DNA of 64,000 nt from Datura wrightii (GCA_035772735.1 JASDFA010000019.1:68300001-68364000), one strand, 5' to 3'. Positions 23,048 to 35,454 are shown, counted from the first letter of the stretch. The notes: generated from the sequence alone by a model not told the origin. A program made the numbers and translations.

Positions 23048-25182
23048 TGTTATACCCCGAGAACCCAAGGATCAGACCCGGAAGTAGAAATGGAGAAAAA
23101 CTGAAAAATTGCACCAGGTCACAGAACGACCCGCGAGGTGGGTCGTGAGGAGTGACCACGAGTCGTGAAGTAACTCGTGGTCAGCATAGTTGGCAAGGCC
23201 TGAGTGAGGAAGCCACGGGCCTGACCACGAGTCATGGTCAGACCTCATGACTCGTAAGGTCACCCGTGGTCTACCTTGGAGGGTTGGCAAGTTAGGATGG
23301 GCAGTGTAGGCCACGGAAGGTAACCACGAGTCGTGGTGTAACCTCACGATTTATGAAGTCACCCGTGGGGTCCCTTGGTTATTTTGGACAGTGGACTTAA
23401 CGGACCATGTCCACAAGTCGTGTCCTGTGGCAACGGCTCGTGAGGTCCCTCGTGGGGACTGGTGACTAGAAATTTTCTGCATCTTAATAAGGGTGTTTTC
23501 ATAATTCCTAAGTTCCTAAGGACTAAACTATGTAGTTTTAAGGTCTGAATAGGGTCTTTTAAAGGGGATTAATTCATTTTAAGTCTCATTCATGCATGCA
23601 AGGTTTTGACAAGTGATCTAAGGGAAGATTTCAAGATTTTCACCTCAATTCCTTCAATTTCATCCTTGGCTTTTAAGGAGGGTTAGGAGTTAATAATCCC
23701 AAGTATGTAGAGTCTTCAATGGGTGGATTCTTCCACACCCATGCTCCTTCTCTATTAACTACTCAAAATTTATTTTAAAACTCATGGGGTTTTGTATTTG
23801 ATTTGTATAAAATTAAATTATTTAATTATGGGTCTTGTGATTTTGAAGTCTTATCATAATATACTGATTTTGATCATATTTTGAGATTTAAATTGATTAT
23901 AATATTATTGATTTTGAATTTTTAAACAATTAATCTTGATTATGCATGCGCCATGATGAATCGGTTTATGATCCACTGATTTATTGGTATTTTTAATAAG
24001 CCTAGCATGAATTATGAATTTATTTATGAATTTATTATGTTATTTATTGTGAACCTATGAATTTCAAGCTATATGCATGATTTACAAGTATGTATGAATT
24101 TTATCAATCATGAATTATGTTTTTGGCCGACCCACGGGCCTCAAGTCATGGCTGGTTCACGTACATTCAAGCATGTTTACGATTATCATGATTTAACTAG
24201 CCCATGAACTCATGTATGTATTATTATGAGCACTATATATGTTTTTGTAGTAGTATCGAACATCGATAGGTTCGGGGCCCAGGTTAACCCCCGAATCTCA
24301 TGAACTACGTGCCATCGTAGGTATGTCAGGACCCTTACATGTTTGTCCCTGGCTCAAATTCCCCTTTTCATGTGTGATCACACCCTTCATGGTTCCTACC
24401 CTTGGCAAGGTATGAACACCCTCCTGACCAGGGTTATAAGTCGGGCTTCATGTGTGCTCATATGTGGTATGTCGGTTTAGAGAATCTCCCATTGTTCCTC
24501 ATGATTTACGCATGTTATGATTATGTATGTTGGCTCAAGTTATGTTAAGAGAAGTCCTTCTATTATGATTATCACTATGTTTATGTTACGAATGTAAATG
24601 TTTTGAAAACCTTGAGCCGTATAATATATTATAATGATTTATGATACGAGCATGCTGTCCTACTCTTATGACCATTTATGAGTTTCATACATGCTTTAAA
24701 TGTCTGCTTTAATTACCTTGCATACTCAGTACCTTCCACGTACTGACCGCATACTTTCTATGTTGTATCGTTTTATGATACAGGACCCAATTCTCAGGTT
24801 TAGCCTCGCCCCTAGCTTGCTCCCGACATCTTACTCTCAGTTCTCTTTGGTGAGTCCTCATGTTTCGAGGGCCTTATGTTCAGACTTTATGTTTCTTTCA
24901 GATTCAATATGTTAGGGTTAGTTGGGGTCTTGTCCCTTCAACCCATCTAGTATGATTAGAGGCTTTTCAGACTATATGTAGTAGCCATCGTTGATGTATG
25001 AATCATGTATTGTTGTATTTTTTATTCCATGTCATGATTTCCACCTATTTCACGTTATTATGTTAAGTATTTCACTTCATGTGAATGGTTTAGATGTATG
25101 CTTATGCCACGGGTCGACTTGGAGTCTCTCGGGGCTCCTTGTCCCATGTTTATGATCTGGGTTGTACTCTCGGGTTGTGACA
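23048..25182 (+). repeat. 5' LTR of element A
   Basis: 2135 bp, TGTTATACC...TGTGACA. Positions 23110-23465 carry the CACGA(G/C)TCGTG palindrome array. By eye it differs from the 3' LTR at a few percent of positions, mostly transitions, plus a 65-bp duplication found only in the 3' LTR. The long AT-rich middle (23750-24250) has no coding. Confidence 0.9.
23110..23465 (+). promoter_or_regulatory. CACGA(G/C)TCGTG palindrome array in 5' LTR of A
   Basis: Clear or near copies occur at about 23157 (CACGAGTCGTG), 23173 (ACTCGTGG), 23226 (CACGAGTCATGG), 23250 (TGACTCGTAAG), 23324 (CACGAGTCGTGG), 23412 (ACAAGTCGTG) and 23437 (ACGGCTCGTGAGG). A placement in U3 suggests reiterated protein-binding sites, which is inference. 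The corresponding array of the 3' LTR is at about 30305-30700. Confidence 0.5.
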
Positions 25183-25186
25183 AAGT

Positions 25187-25200
25187 TGGTATCAGAGCCA
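25187..25200 (+). other. tRNA-iMet primer-binding site of A
   Basis: TGGTATCAGAGCCA begins four bases after the LTR end (TGTGACA). It is the standard plant initiator-Met site for first-strand cDNA synthesis. Confidence 0.95.
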
Positions 25201-25388
25201 TAGGTTTGAAGTGTCCTAGGGAGTCTGAAAGCCGCATCAAGTAGAGTTTTTTTCATGGGTGTGAAGCGCGCCACACTTATGACAAAGAGGCTACTGGACG
25301 TTTAGGAAATGTTCCATTCTTTCATGAGCTATGTCGTGTGATGAACGTCCTTTACTCTCTAATTCGTGCTATTCGCATTTGCAGAATC

Positions 25389-26560
25389 ATGCCTCCACAC
25401 TGAATAAATGCCAAGAGGAGCGGTAATGGTAATGATCATGAGGGTGCCCATGAGTGAGAGCATCAGCTAGCTCCACCCGTTCATGAGGAGCATGTACCAG
25501 TGCCTACAGCCTACGCTGAGTTTAGGGCGGCGATTCAAATGTTGGCACAGGCCATGACATCTCAGGTCCAGAGTCAGACTGTTGCCCATTATCTGCAAAA
25601 TGGGAATGTGGCAGCTGCTAAGGTGAGGGACTTTTTGAGGATGAGCCCTCCGGAGTTCATAGGTTCAAAGGTAGACGAGGAACCACATGACTTTATTGAG
25701 GAAATTCTGAAGATCACCCAGGTTATAGGGGTGAATAATGGGGAATGTGTTGATTTGACCTCCTATCAGCTCAAGGGGGTAGCACATATATGGTTCAAGC
25801 AATGGAGAGGTTCTAGGACAGCGGGTGTAGGCCCGATAGGTTGGGATGAGTTCCACATTGCGTTCAGGGATTGATTCTTCCCTCGGGAGATGAGGGAGCT
25901 CAAGGTGGCTGAGTTTGTGAATTTTAAGCAGGGCAACATGTCAATGCAGGAGTATGCCTTGGAGTTCACTCAGCTATCTAAATATGCTCTAGAGTTGGTG
26001 TCGGATCAACAGGATCGGGTGAGCCGCTTTGTGCATGGAGTAGCTGATTACTTGGACAACGATTGCCGGATTGCCATGCTACACCGAGACATCGACTTTC
26101 CCCGTATTATATTGCATTAACAGAAGATGGAGTTGGTCTATAGGAGGCAGATAGAGGCCAACAGGGCCAGGATCGATAGCTACTGGGTGTCTCAGGGAAA
26201 GGTCAGGAGGCTGATCACGTCAGCAGTCCCAACAGAGGTCCACTGCTCCAGCTCCATCATCGGCTAGAACACCGTCCAGGTCCAGGGGAGACCAGAGGAG
26301 CAGGGCTACAGGCTCGAGGGATCATGGTAGCATGCAGGTGGAGCGCACTTTCCAGCTTGTGCGAGATGTGGCAAAAATTATCCCAGGAGATGCCTGGTCG
26401 GTGCAGATGCTTTTTTCGAGTGTGGCAAACTCGGGCACAGGATCAGAGATTGCCCTTCAGCCAATTCTACTACTCTAGCAGCATGAACCCCTCAATAGGG
26501 TGCTTCCACTAGTTCGACAGGTGGTTAGCGCCGAAACAGGTTTTATTCCCTAGTGCCTTG
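25389..26560 (+). pseudogene. gag remnant of A
   Basis: The start is ATG at 25389 (MPPH then TGA at codon 5). A second TGA follows before EHQLAPPVHEEHVPV. The longest open part is 25500-25874 (FRAAIQMLAQAMTSQV, MSPPEFIGSKVDEEPHDFIE, YQLKGVAHIWFKQW). It ends in TGA where relatives have arginine (RD then FFPREMRELK), a CGA-to-TGA change. 25890-26120 continues (EFVNFKQGNMSMQEYALEF). The zinc knuckle at 26404-26452 reads AFFECGKLGHRIRDC: the first cysteine is lost while C-x4-H-x4-C remains. It would assemble the particle if intact. Confidence 0.85.
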
Positions 26561-27258
26561 CCAAGAGTAGGAGGCTTCGCCAGATGTGGTCACGGGTATG
26601 TTACAAGTCTTCCATATTGATGCTTATGCTTTGTTAGATCTGGGAGGTACCTTGTCTTTCCTAACCCCTTACATTACTAGTAGCTTTGGAGTTAGTCCTG
26701 AAATTTTTTTAGAACCATTCTCCGTATCTACTCCAGTCGGTGAATCAGTTATAGCTAGGAGGGTATATAGAGGTTGCCCTATTACGGTGTTGCATAAGAT
26801 TACCTCCGCGGACTTAGTAGAATTGGCCATGACTTATTTTGACATCATTTTGGATATGGATTGATTGTTTTCATGTTATTCTTCAATTAATTGTAGGACC
26901 CGTGCAGTGATATTCCGATTTCCGGGACAGTCAGTTTTGGAATGGAAGGGTAAGTCAGCTGTACCAGCCGATCGGTTTATTTCATAACTTAAGGCTAGAA
27001 AATTGATCTCTAAAGGTTGCATGTACCATATAGTTAGGGTTAAGGATGTAGATCCCGAGACCCTGACTATTCAGTCAGTTCCAACGGTGTGTGAGTATCT
27101 GGAGGTTTTTCCTGACTATTTACCAGTTGTTCCTCTGGAAAGGGAAATTGATTTCAGAATTGATCTACTGTCCGATATGTATCCTATCTCTATTCCTCCT
27201 TATAGGATGGGCCCAGCTGAGTTAAAAGAGTTAAAGGAACAAGGACTTGTTGGATAAG
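26561..27258 (+). pseudogene. Retropepsin and RT linker of A
   Basis: The protease active site reads LLDLGGTLSFLTPY (26632-26673), with Leu for the usual Pro/Ser after the catalytic Asp, a one-base C-to-T change. GESVIARRVYRGCPITVL and ADLVELAMTYFDIILDMD follow, then TGA at 26862. The linker is open again at 27003-27257 (SKGCMYHIVRVKD, VPLEREIDFRIDLL, PPYRMGPAELKELKEQ) and runs into a frameshift before RT. The protease would mature the gag-pol polyprotein. Confidence 0.85.
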
Positions 27259-28075
27259 GGTTTCATTAGACCGAGTAAGTCTCCATGGGGCGCACTGGTT
27301 CTATTTGTTCGGAAGAAGGATGGATCCCTTCGAATGTGTATTGATTATCGACAACTTAATAAGGTCACCTTCAAGAAAAGGTACCCCTTGCCCAGGATTG
27401 ATGATTTATTTGACCAGCTCTAGGGTGCAAGGTGTTTCTCGAAGATAGATCTTAGGTCTGGGTATCATCAGCTTAGAGTTCGAGAGTGTGATATCCCGAA
27501 GAAAGCCTTCAGAACTCGGTATGGTGATTATTAGTTTGTAGTTATGTCATTTGGACTAACCAATGCTCCTGCAACTTTTATGGACCTGATGAACATGGTG
27601 TTCAAGCAATATCTGGACATGTTCGTGATCGTATTCATCGATGATATTCTTATATACTCCCGGAGCGAGGAGGAGCATGCCGCTCATTTGAGACTAGTGT
27701 TGCAGACCCTCAAGTATCGTTAGCTGTATGCAAAGTTTAGCAAGTGTGATTTTTAGCTAGACTCAATGGCATTTATGTGTCATGTCGTATCAATTGAAGG
27801 CATAAGGGTAGATTCTCAAAAGATCGAGGCGGTGAAGAACTGGCCCAGAACGGTGAATCCTTCAGAAATTTGGAGTTTCTTGGGCCTATCAGGGTACTAC
27901 TGTCGATTTTTTGAGGGTTTATCATCTATTGTGGCACCTTTGACCAGTTTGACTCAGAAAAAGGTGAAGTTCCATTAGTCAGAGGATTGTGAGAAAAGCT
28001 TTTAGGAATTGAAGACCCGACTCACTTCAGCACTAGTTTTGATTTACCCGAGGGTACTGATGTCTTTGTTGTATA
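27259..28075 (+). pseudogene. Reverse transcriptase remnant of A
   Basis: Blocks in order: LFVRKKDGSLRMCIDYRQLN, KRYPLPRIDDLFDQL then TAG (27421-27423), GARCFSKIDLRSGYHQL, FRTRYGD, VVMSFGLTNAPATFMDL and the intact catalytic FIDD at 27634-27645. SRSEEEHAAHLRLVLQTL, then TAG, then KFSKCDF-TAG follow. The thumb/connection part GIRVDSQKIEAVKNWP and FLGLSGYY is open at 27766-27978. At least five TAG codons interrupt it. Several sit where relatives have Gln or Trp. Confidence 0.9.
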
Positions 28076-28475
28076 TTGTGATGCTTCGAAAGTCGGACTG
28101 GGATGTGTGTTGATGCAGCGTGGGAAGGTGATAGCATATGTCTCTCAACAGTTAAAGGTTCACGAAAAGAATTACCTGACCCATGATCTTGAGTTTGCCT
28201 CGGTGGTGTTTGCACTAAAGATATGGCGACCTTACTTGTATGGGGTTCATGTGGATGTGCTCACGGATCACAAGAGCTTGAAATATGTGTTCACGCAAAA
28301 AGATCTCAATCTTCAACAAAGGAGGTGGTTGGAGTTACTAAAGGACTACGATATGAGCGTCCTTTACCACCTGGCAAGGCTAATGTGGTTGCAGATGCAC
28401 TTAGTAGGCTCTCTATGGAGAGTGTGTCCCATGTGGATGAGGGAAGGAAAGAGTTGGTGAGAGGTGTCCACCGAC
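28076..28475 (+). pseudogene. RNase H domain of A
   Basis: Open at 28107-28460: QRGKVIAYVSQQLKVHEKNY, THDLEFASVVFALKIWRPYL and VDVLTDHKSLKYVFTQKDLN, with the catalytic Glu and Asp positions of the Ty3 RNase H present (HDLE, LTDHKS). It ends with the LYHxxKANVVADALSR motif, which is shifted into another frame by an indel near 28375. It degrades RNA in RNA-DNA hybrids. Confidence 0.85.
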
Positions 28476-29985
28476 TTGCAAGGTTGGGGGTTAGATTGAC
28501 CGACTCGACCGATGGCGACGTTGTTGTGCAGAATAGGTCAGAATCGTCCTTGGTGGTCTATGTTAAATCTAAGCAAGATGAGGATCTGATTTTGAGAAGG
28601 CTGAAGGAAGCGATGCGGAGTCAAAAGGTGGAGGTTTTCTCCCAAGGGGGAGATGACGTCCTTCGATACCAGGGTCGGCTATGTGTGCCGAACATTGATA
28701 ATTTGAGAGTCTGAATATTGCATGAGGCACATGGTACTAGATATTCCATCCATCCGAGATCCACGAAGATGTATCGGGACTTGCAGGAAATCTATTAGTG
28801 GGATGGTATGAAGAAGTATAACGCATAGTTCGTAGCCAAGTGTCCAAACTGCTAGCAAGTGAAGGTCGAGCACCAAAGGCCAGGAGGTGTACTTCAGGAT
28901 ATTAGCATTCCCACTTGAAAGTGGGAAGAGATTAATATTACAGGCTTACCTCATACTCGCGACACTATGATTCCATTTGGGTGGTGGTAGACAGGTTAAC
29001 TAAGGCTGCATACTTTTTACCGGTCAAGTCCAAGGATTCAGCGGATGATTATTCCAAATTATATATTCGGGAGTTGGTTCGACTTCATGGAGTTCCCTTG
29101 TCTATTATTTCAGATCGAGGTACTCAGTTTACCTACTAGTTCTTGCGGTCGTTTTAGAAGGGACTTGGGACTTAGATTAAGCTCAGCACAACATTCCATC
29201 CGCAAATGGATGGCCAGGAAGAACGAACAATCCATACTCTTGAGGATATGTTGAGGACATGTGTTATGGATTTTAAAGGTAGTTGGGATGATCACTTTCC
29301 CTTGATCGAGTTCGCTTACAATAACATCTATCACTCCAGTATCCAAATGGCACCATTTGAGGCTCTTTATTGGTGGTGGTGTAGATCGCCCATCGGATGG
29401 TTTGAGGTTGGTGAGGAAGCTATGATAGGTCTAGACTCGGTTCATGAGGCTATGGTGAAGGTTCAGTTGATAAGGGATAGGCTGAAAACTACTCAGAGTT
29501 GTCAAAAGTCATATGCAGATGTGAGAAGAAGGGATTTGGATTTTGAGGTGGACGACTGGGTATTTCTAAAGGTATCTCCCATGAAGGGAGTTATGCGGTT
29601 CGGCAAGAAAGGGAAACTCAGTCCCCGCTATGTTGGCCCATACCGGATTGTGAGACGTGTGGGTAAAGTGGCTTATGAGTTAGAGTTACCTTCAGAGTTA
29701 GCTGCAGTTCATCCCGTCTTTCATGTATCTCTCTTGAAAAAGTGCTTGGGAGATCCAGCTTTAGTCGTTCCGGTAGAAAGCGTTGGTGTGAGAGATAGCC
29801 TCAGTTATGAGGAAATTCCAGTTGCAATCTTGGTTCTTCAGGTTCGGAGGCTAAGGAATAAAGAAGTAGCTTCAGTAAAGGTGTTATATAGAAATCAACA
29901 TGTTGAGGGAGCTACGTGGGAAGCCGAAGCAGATATGATAGCTAAATACCCTCATTTGTTCCCTACTGGCTTAGTTTCAGTTTGA
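28476..29985 (+). pseudogene. Integrase with chromodomain of A
   Basis: The zinc domain is at 28715-28870 (HEAHGTRYSIHPRSTKMY, FVAKCPNC). Core: IWVVVDRLTKAAYFLPV (first Asp, near 28990), LSIISDRGTQFTY (second Asp, near 29110), and GQEERTIHTLEDML (Glu, near 29215). The long open part 29206-29985 (260 codons) contains AYNNIYHSSIQMAPFEALY, the GPYRI motif (residue ~146), HPVFHVSLLKKC and the C-terminal chromodomain (residues ~205-252, EGATWEAEADMIAKYPHLF). Chromodomains of this type tether integration to heterochromatin. Stops before 29206 break the frame. Confidence 0.9.
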
Positions 29986-30215
29986 GGTATCAGTTTTTCC
30001 CTAAACCTCTAATCAACTTTTTATGTTCAGTTCATGTGTACAAGTTTGTTTTATGGTATGGTATATGTATGTGATATCTGAATTTAGTTCAGCTATGTGG
30101 TTTTTTTCGGAGGTAGTCATTCCGATAGTTTTCGGCATAAATGACTAATAATTGTATATGGTGATAGCTTGTTTCTGAGTTTTCTACATGTTTCTAACAT
30201 TCGAGGACGAATGTT

Positions 30216-30229
30216 CCCAAGGGGGAGTT
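30216..30229 (+). other. Polypurine tract of A
   Basis: CCCAAGGGGGAGTT just before the 3' LTR start (TGTTATGCC at 30232), preceded by the family-typical ACATTCGAGGACGAATG. It would prime plus-strand synthesis. Confidence 0.85.
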
Positions 30230-30231
30230 AT

Positions 30232-32422
30232 TGTTATGCCCTGGAAACCCAAGAATCAGACCCGGAAGTAAAAACGGAGAAAAACTGAAAATTGCACTAG
30301 GTCACAGAACGACCTGTGAGGTGGGTCGTGAGGAGTGATCACGAGTCGTGAAGTGAATCGTGGTCAGCATGGTTGGCAAGGCCTGGTGGGTTGTGAGGAG
30401 TGAAAATGAGTCGTGAAGTGACTAGTGGTCAGCATGGTTGGCAAGGCCTGAGTCAGTAGGCCACGGGCCTGACCACGAGTCATGGTCAGGCCTCACGACT
30501 CATGAGGTCACCCGTGGTCTACCCTGGAGGGTTGGCAAGTTAGATGGGCAGTGTAGGCCACGGAAGGTAACCAGAAGTCGTGGTGTAACCTCACGATTTG
30601 TGAAGTCACACGTGGGGTCCTTTGGTTGTTTTGGACAGTGGACTTAACGGACCATGGCTACAAGTCGTGCCCTGTGGCAACGACCCTTGAGGTCCCTTGT
30701 GGGGACTGACGACCAGAAATTTTCTGCGTTTTAATAAGGGTATTTTCGTTATTCCTAAGTTCCTAAGGCCTAAACTACGTCATTTTAAGGTCTGAATAGG
30801 GTCTTTTAAAGGGGATTAATTCATTCTAAGTCTCATTCATGCATGCAAGGTTTTGACGAGTGATCTAAGGGGAGATTTCAAGCTTTTCACCTCAATTCCT
30901 TCAATTTCATCCTTGGGCTTTTAAGGAGGGTTAGGAGTTGACAATCCTAGGTATGTAGGGTCTTCAATGGGTGGATTCTTCCACACCCATGCTCCTTCTC
31001 TATTACTACTCAAAATTTATTTTAAAACTCATGGGGTTTTGTATTTGATTTGTATAAAATTAAATGATTTAATTATGGGTCTTGTGATTTTGAAGTCTTA
31101 TCATAATCTACTGATTTTGATCATCTTTTGAGATTTAAATTGATTATAATATTATTGATTTTGAATTTTTAAACAATTAATCTTGATTATGCATGCCCCA
31201 TGATTAATCGATTTATGACCACTAATTTATTGGTGTTTTTGATAAGCCCAATATGAATTATGAATTTATTTATGAATTTATTATGTTATTTATTATGAAC
31301 CTATGAATTTCAAGCTATATGCATGATCTACAAGTATGTATGAATTTTATCAATCATGAATTATGTTTTTGGTCGACCCACGGGCCTCAAGTCATGGCTG
31401 GTTCACGTACGTTCAAGCATGTTTATGATTATCATAATTTAACTAGCCCATGAACTCATGTATCTATTATTATGAGCACTATATATGTTTTGGGAGTAGT
31501 ATCGAACACTGAGTAGGTTCAGGGCCCAGGTTAAGCCCCGGATCTCATGACCTACGCGCCACCGTAGGTATGTTGGACCCTTTCATGTTTGTCCCTAGAC
31601 CAAATTGACCTTTTCATGTGTGATCACGCCCTTCATGGTTCCTACCCTTGGCAAGGTACGAACACCCTCCCGACTAGGGTTACAAGTCGGGCTTCATGTG
31701 TGCTCATATGTGGTATGTCGGTTAAGAGAATCTCCCACTGTTCCTCCTGATTTATGCATGTTATGATTATGTATGTTGGCTCAAGTTATGTTAAGCAAAG
31801 TCCTTCTATTATGATTATGACTATGTTTATGTTACTTATGTTTTAAAAACCTTGAGCCGTATAATATGTTATAATGATTTATGATATGAGCATGCTGTTC
31901 TACTCTTATGACCATTTATTATTTTCATACATGCTTTTAAATGCCCTATTTACTTACCTTGCATTCTCAGTACATTCCACGTACTGACCGCATACTTTCT
32001 ATGCTGTATCGTTTTATGATACAGGACCTAGTTCTCAGGTTCAACCTCGCCTCTAGCTTGCTCCCGACATCTTACTCTCAGTTTTCTTTGGTGAGTCCTC
32101 ATGTTTCGAGGGCCTTATGTTCAGACTTTCTGTTTCTTTCAGATTCAGTATGTTAGGGTTAGTTGGGGTCTTGTCTCTTCAACGCATCTATTATGATTAG
32201 AGGCTTTTCAGACTGTATGTAGTAGCCAACGTTGATGTATGAATCATCTATTGTTGTCTTTTCTATTCCATGTCATGATTTCCACCTATTTCATGTTATT
32301 ATGTTAAGTCTTCCGCTTCATGTGAATGGTTTAGATGTATGCTCATGCCATGGGTCGACTCGGAGTCTCTCGGGGCTTCTTGTCCCGTGTTTACAATCCG
32401 GGTGTACTCTCGGGTCGTGACT
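30232..32422 (+). repeat. 3' LTR of element A
   Basis: 2191 bp. It carries a 65-bp tandem duplication (30320-30384 and 30385-30449) that is single-copy in the 5' LTR. It ends GTGACT and is followed by TAACC and the rest of E's 3' LTR. Confidence 0.9.
30320..30449 (+). repeat. 65-bp tandem duplication private to the 3' LTR of A
   Basis: Both units run from GGTGGGT(C/T)GTGAGGAGTGA to GTTGGCAAGGCCT and include one GAGTCGTG palindrome copy each. The 5' LTR has one unit (about 23135-23200). Confidence 0.85.
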
Positions 32423-33708
32423 TAACCCAACTAGGTTGGGGTCGATCCCACAGGGAATAGGTCAAAAATAATACATTAATAATGAGTAAATCAACTAGTA
32501 GTCAATACTTTGGAAGGAGGATTGCAATAGAAGAAAAAGTATTTTTAAGAAAAGAGTTTGTTGTTATCAAATTTATGAGAAGAAACTAGGACTGTGATCC
32601 CCATGATTTCATAACGTAGTAGGCTCATTTTATTAATGATTTATCCTTGTGAATTGTGTGTAAGACTGACGATTAATCTCATCTAACGTTTCTCGACCAA
32701 CATATGCGAATTTCACTCTAAATTCTCTTGGACTTTAGGTGTTCATATTTTCCCTCGTCATATGTCATAGATTAATTATTCTTTGTTAAAGCTCAAGTTA
32801 ATTAGTTGAGGGTTGGTAGCCTCAAATTTCCATTGTAATTCTCTTTTCCAAACTTCAAATTCTTTGATCGAGCAAGTTGATGATACAGACACGTTCCAGC
32901 GTTCACGACCGCTAAAACTAATTAAAGTGAAGAGAAAAATAATTCACTCCATTCACCATTCAAAAATTCACTATTTTATTTTGCCTACTTCCATTAATCC
33001 AGCATGGTTCTCACCACCCTAGATAAATAAATTAGCCACTCATGTTTGAAGAAACAATCACATAAGATTTATAAGAAGTCATGATGAAATATTTACAATA
33101 ATATGAAATTGTTTGACAGATCTTGAAAACTAACTCGAATCACAAGAACTTGATGTCTTTTCCAACAAATGTATGAAATAATATTTTCCATACCGACAAC
33201 ACTAATAATCAAGGAATAATTGGTGAGTTTCTCTTTCGTAACTGAATCTTCCTCCAAAAACGTCATAGGAGGGGATATATATAATAGTAGAATAAATATG
33301 CATCTGTCGTACTTCGATTGGGATTGAAATTTGTAGGTTTTGAATTGGCAGATCTTGGTCCGTGTCGTGCCTCTTAATGCATTGTTATGGCCTCACGTTG
33401 CACAACTTGGTGCGTTAGTGTTCCCTGCGTGTCGCGCAGCCTTGTGGCTGGATATGGCTGTGCGATGCCAACCTTAATTTTGTTTGGGTACTTCTGCCCT
33501 TTGAGTTCCTCTTGGTAACACTTACTCTTTTAAGCCCCAAATAAGTCAAAACTCGTCACTTTTATTCCTACAAACATCTAATTATGTGTGTTAGATCTTT
33601 TTTATAAATATCATACAAAACCAAAGCAATCACACATAATTTATCCTCAAAACATAGCTAAGTATGGATAAAATATAGCAAATAAATGCGTAAATACACC
33701 TAACATCA
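32423..33708 (-). repeat. 3' LTR of E, main piece
   Basis: Aligns with 39650-40918 of the 5' LTR: CCAACTAGGTTGGGGTCGATCC at the left, GCAAATAAATGCG at the right. It ends ACATCA, so the LTR is TG...CA on the minus strand. It contains the GC-rich U3 part (33360-33475) and a TATA-like run (33275-33283). Confidence 0.85.
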
Positions 33709-35439
33709 TCATCCCACGCTTAACTATTGTTCGTCCTCGAACAATCTACTATTTCTCCACTCAAGTTTCAACTCCAAAATTCACTTTACGAATAGGTCTA
33801 CTTACACTCGGGTTTATTAGATAATTCAATCAAGCTCCAACAATCCACTAAATATGCATATAAGATCAACATTCAAATGTACAAATCAAAATCACTTAGC
33901 TTCTAGAACTAACTCAAAAAAATATATTTGGGTCAACATGAACATATGTAATTTAGCAATCAAAGTTACACCAAAATCTTACCATTATGTGCCCCTCACT
34001 ATTTGAGAGATGTCTTTTCACTCACATGATATATAACAATTTTGACTTGGGCATAGATATTCTATCACTCACTCTCCCAAAGAACTCAACATCCATGCAA
34101 AAGAAGACCTATAGGTTTGCCCTTAGTGAAAATACTCCACTAATATACAGGCATCGAATCTAAGATCAACGAGGACTTAAGTTGGTTGTAATGTAGGCTA
34201 AGGGAAGTGCAGGAATTATTTGTCTAAGATAGTGACTAATCTCCCTAAGCACTTTAATATTTCACAACTCTTTCACTTTTTTAGCACATTCTTGGATCTT
34301 CCTATTTTTCCTTATATCTCCCTTTTGTTTACAATTTACAACTATAGGTGACTAGTAGGGAATTCTTAACATTAAGCTCATTCACTTTCACGTTTCTTTT
34401 CCTTCATTCTTGATTCAATCGTTTATTTTTCAAACTTTTTCTTCTTTTTGTTTTCCCACTACATCACTTTCCTTGTATTGCAATTTTCACCCTTTTCTTT
34501 CCTTCTAATTTCCACAATTTAGCTTTTTTCCCCTTTTCTTCTCTTCACTTGTGCTCCTTTCATGCAAAATTTTCAATTAAAGTGCTCTAGGAGTCATTTG
34601 AATCAAACAAAAGTTAATAGAACAAAAGGGATTAATCTTGTAATAAGACTATCAAAAGAATAGGCTAAGGCTCAAAATGGCTAACCAGGATAATCACATC
34701 AAGGTAGGTAAAATTAGGATACAAATAGGCTACCAAAGAAATGCCTATATCACTTCCTAGATTTAATATTCTCATTTCGCTTAGCATGCACACCGACAAG
34801 TTCTAAATATCAGATTACAAGCATGGAGTATATGCAAAAATATCTCACACACATAATGACACAAATGGTTCAATAATGGCAATCAAGATTACATAAACAT
34901 ATATATCCATATTGAATGTCTCACATTATTAAGCCAAAATTTTCAAGCACAAGAGTCAAGTTTCAAAAGTCTAAGTGTTTCTACCTTTTCATGCATTTTT
35001 GAGTGAATCATATAAAGTCTTAATGATATCCTGAGTGAAGCAACTAGCATTCATAAGAACTCAAGTTCTTACTCTCCAATCAATGACTAATTTACCATTA
35101 AAACGGTCGCCATCCATCTATCATTGGGAACAATTATGACTATGATCTAGACCCTCTAATCGGTTCTAAAAGACTATCCACCGAAAAAGTACCAAAATAG
35201 AAATCAGGGGAACCCAAATAAAAACAAAACCAAAAAGATAACAAAAACTACTACGAGCTAGTCGGACTTACGTCATACATCTAAAAAAATATCTAGGACC
35301 ACCATGAATAAATTTAGCAATTAAGGCATCCATGAAATAAGGAATTTTACTGCTCCCGCCCCACACTTAGTCAATAGTACTGTCCTTAGTGCTAAACCAA
35401 TAAAGCACAAGTAAAAAGGGTGAAAGAAGGCCTTTCTGG
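33709..35439 (-). other. Long non-coding 3' part of E with polypurine tract
   Basis: I see no coding. The polypurine tract on the minus strand is AGCGTGGGATGA (33709-33720), directly before the 3' LTR, and is close to that of G (AAGTGTGGGGTAG). The region is conserved with 53600-55380 of element G. Examples are AGTGCTTAGGGA...TAGTCACTAT, CTTAGCCTACATTACAACC, AAGTCCT..TTGATCTTA (34140-34250) and GATGGATGGCGACCGT (35102-35122). On the minus strand it is very purine-rich around 34260-34570. Confidence 0.65.
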
Positions 35440-35454
35440 GTCTAGTCCTCATTG

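Larger units (their letters stand above)
23048..32422 (+). mobile_element. Element A: complete chromodomain Ty3/gypsy
   Basis: A 9375-bp + strand chromovirus (Tekay/Del type) with both LTRs (23048-25182 and 30232-32422), a Met primer site, gag, protease, RT, RNase H, integrase, chromodomain and polypurine tract. It is inserted in the 3' LTR of E, with target duplication TAGCC (23043-23047) and TAACC (32423-32427). The intact site is visible in E's other LTR (ATATAGTAACCCAAC at 39645-39659). The final base of the 3' LTR has changed (GTGACT instead of GTGACA). Coding frames are broken by stops, so it is not autonomous today. Confidence 0.9.

Noticed and set aside
23110..23465. CRISPR-like spaced repeats
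   Set aside because: The recurring palindromes are degenerate, irregularly spaced and inside LTRs of a plant retrotransposon; no Cas genes are present.
32813..33022. 69-codon frame in the 3' LTR of E
   Set aside because: The equivalent part of the 5' LTR (about 40030-40240) does not keep the frame.
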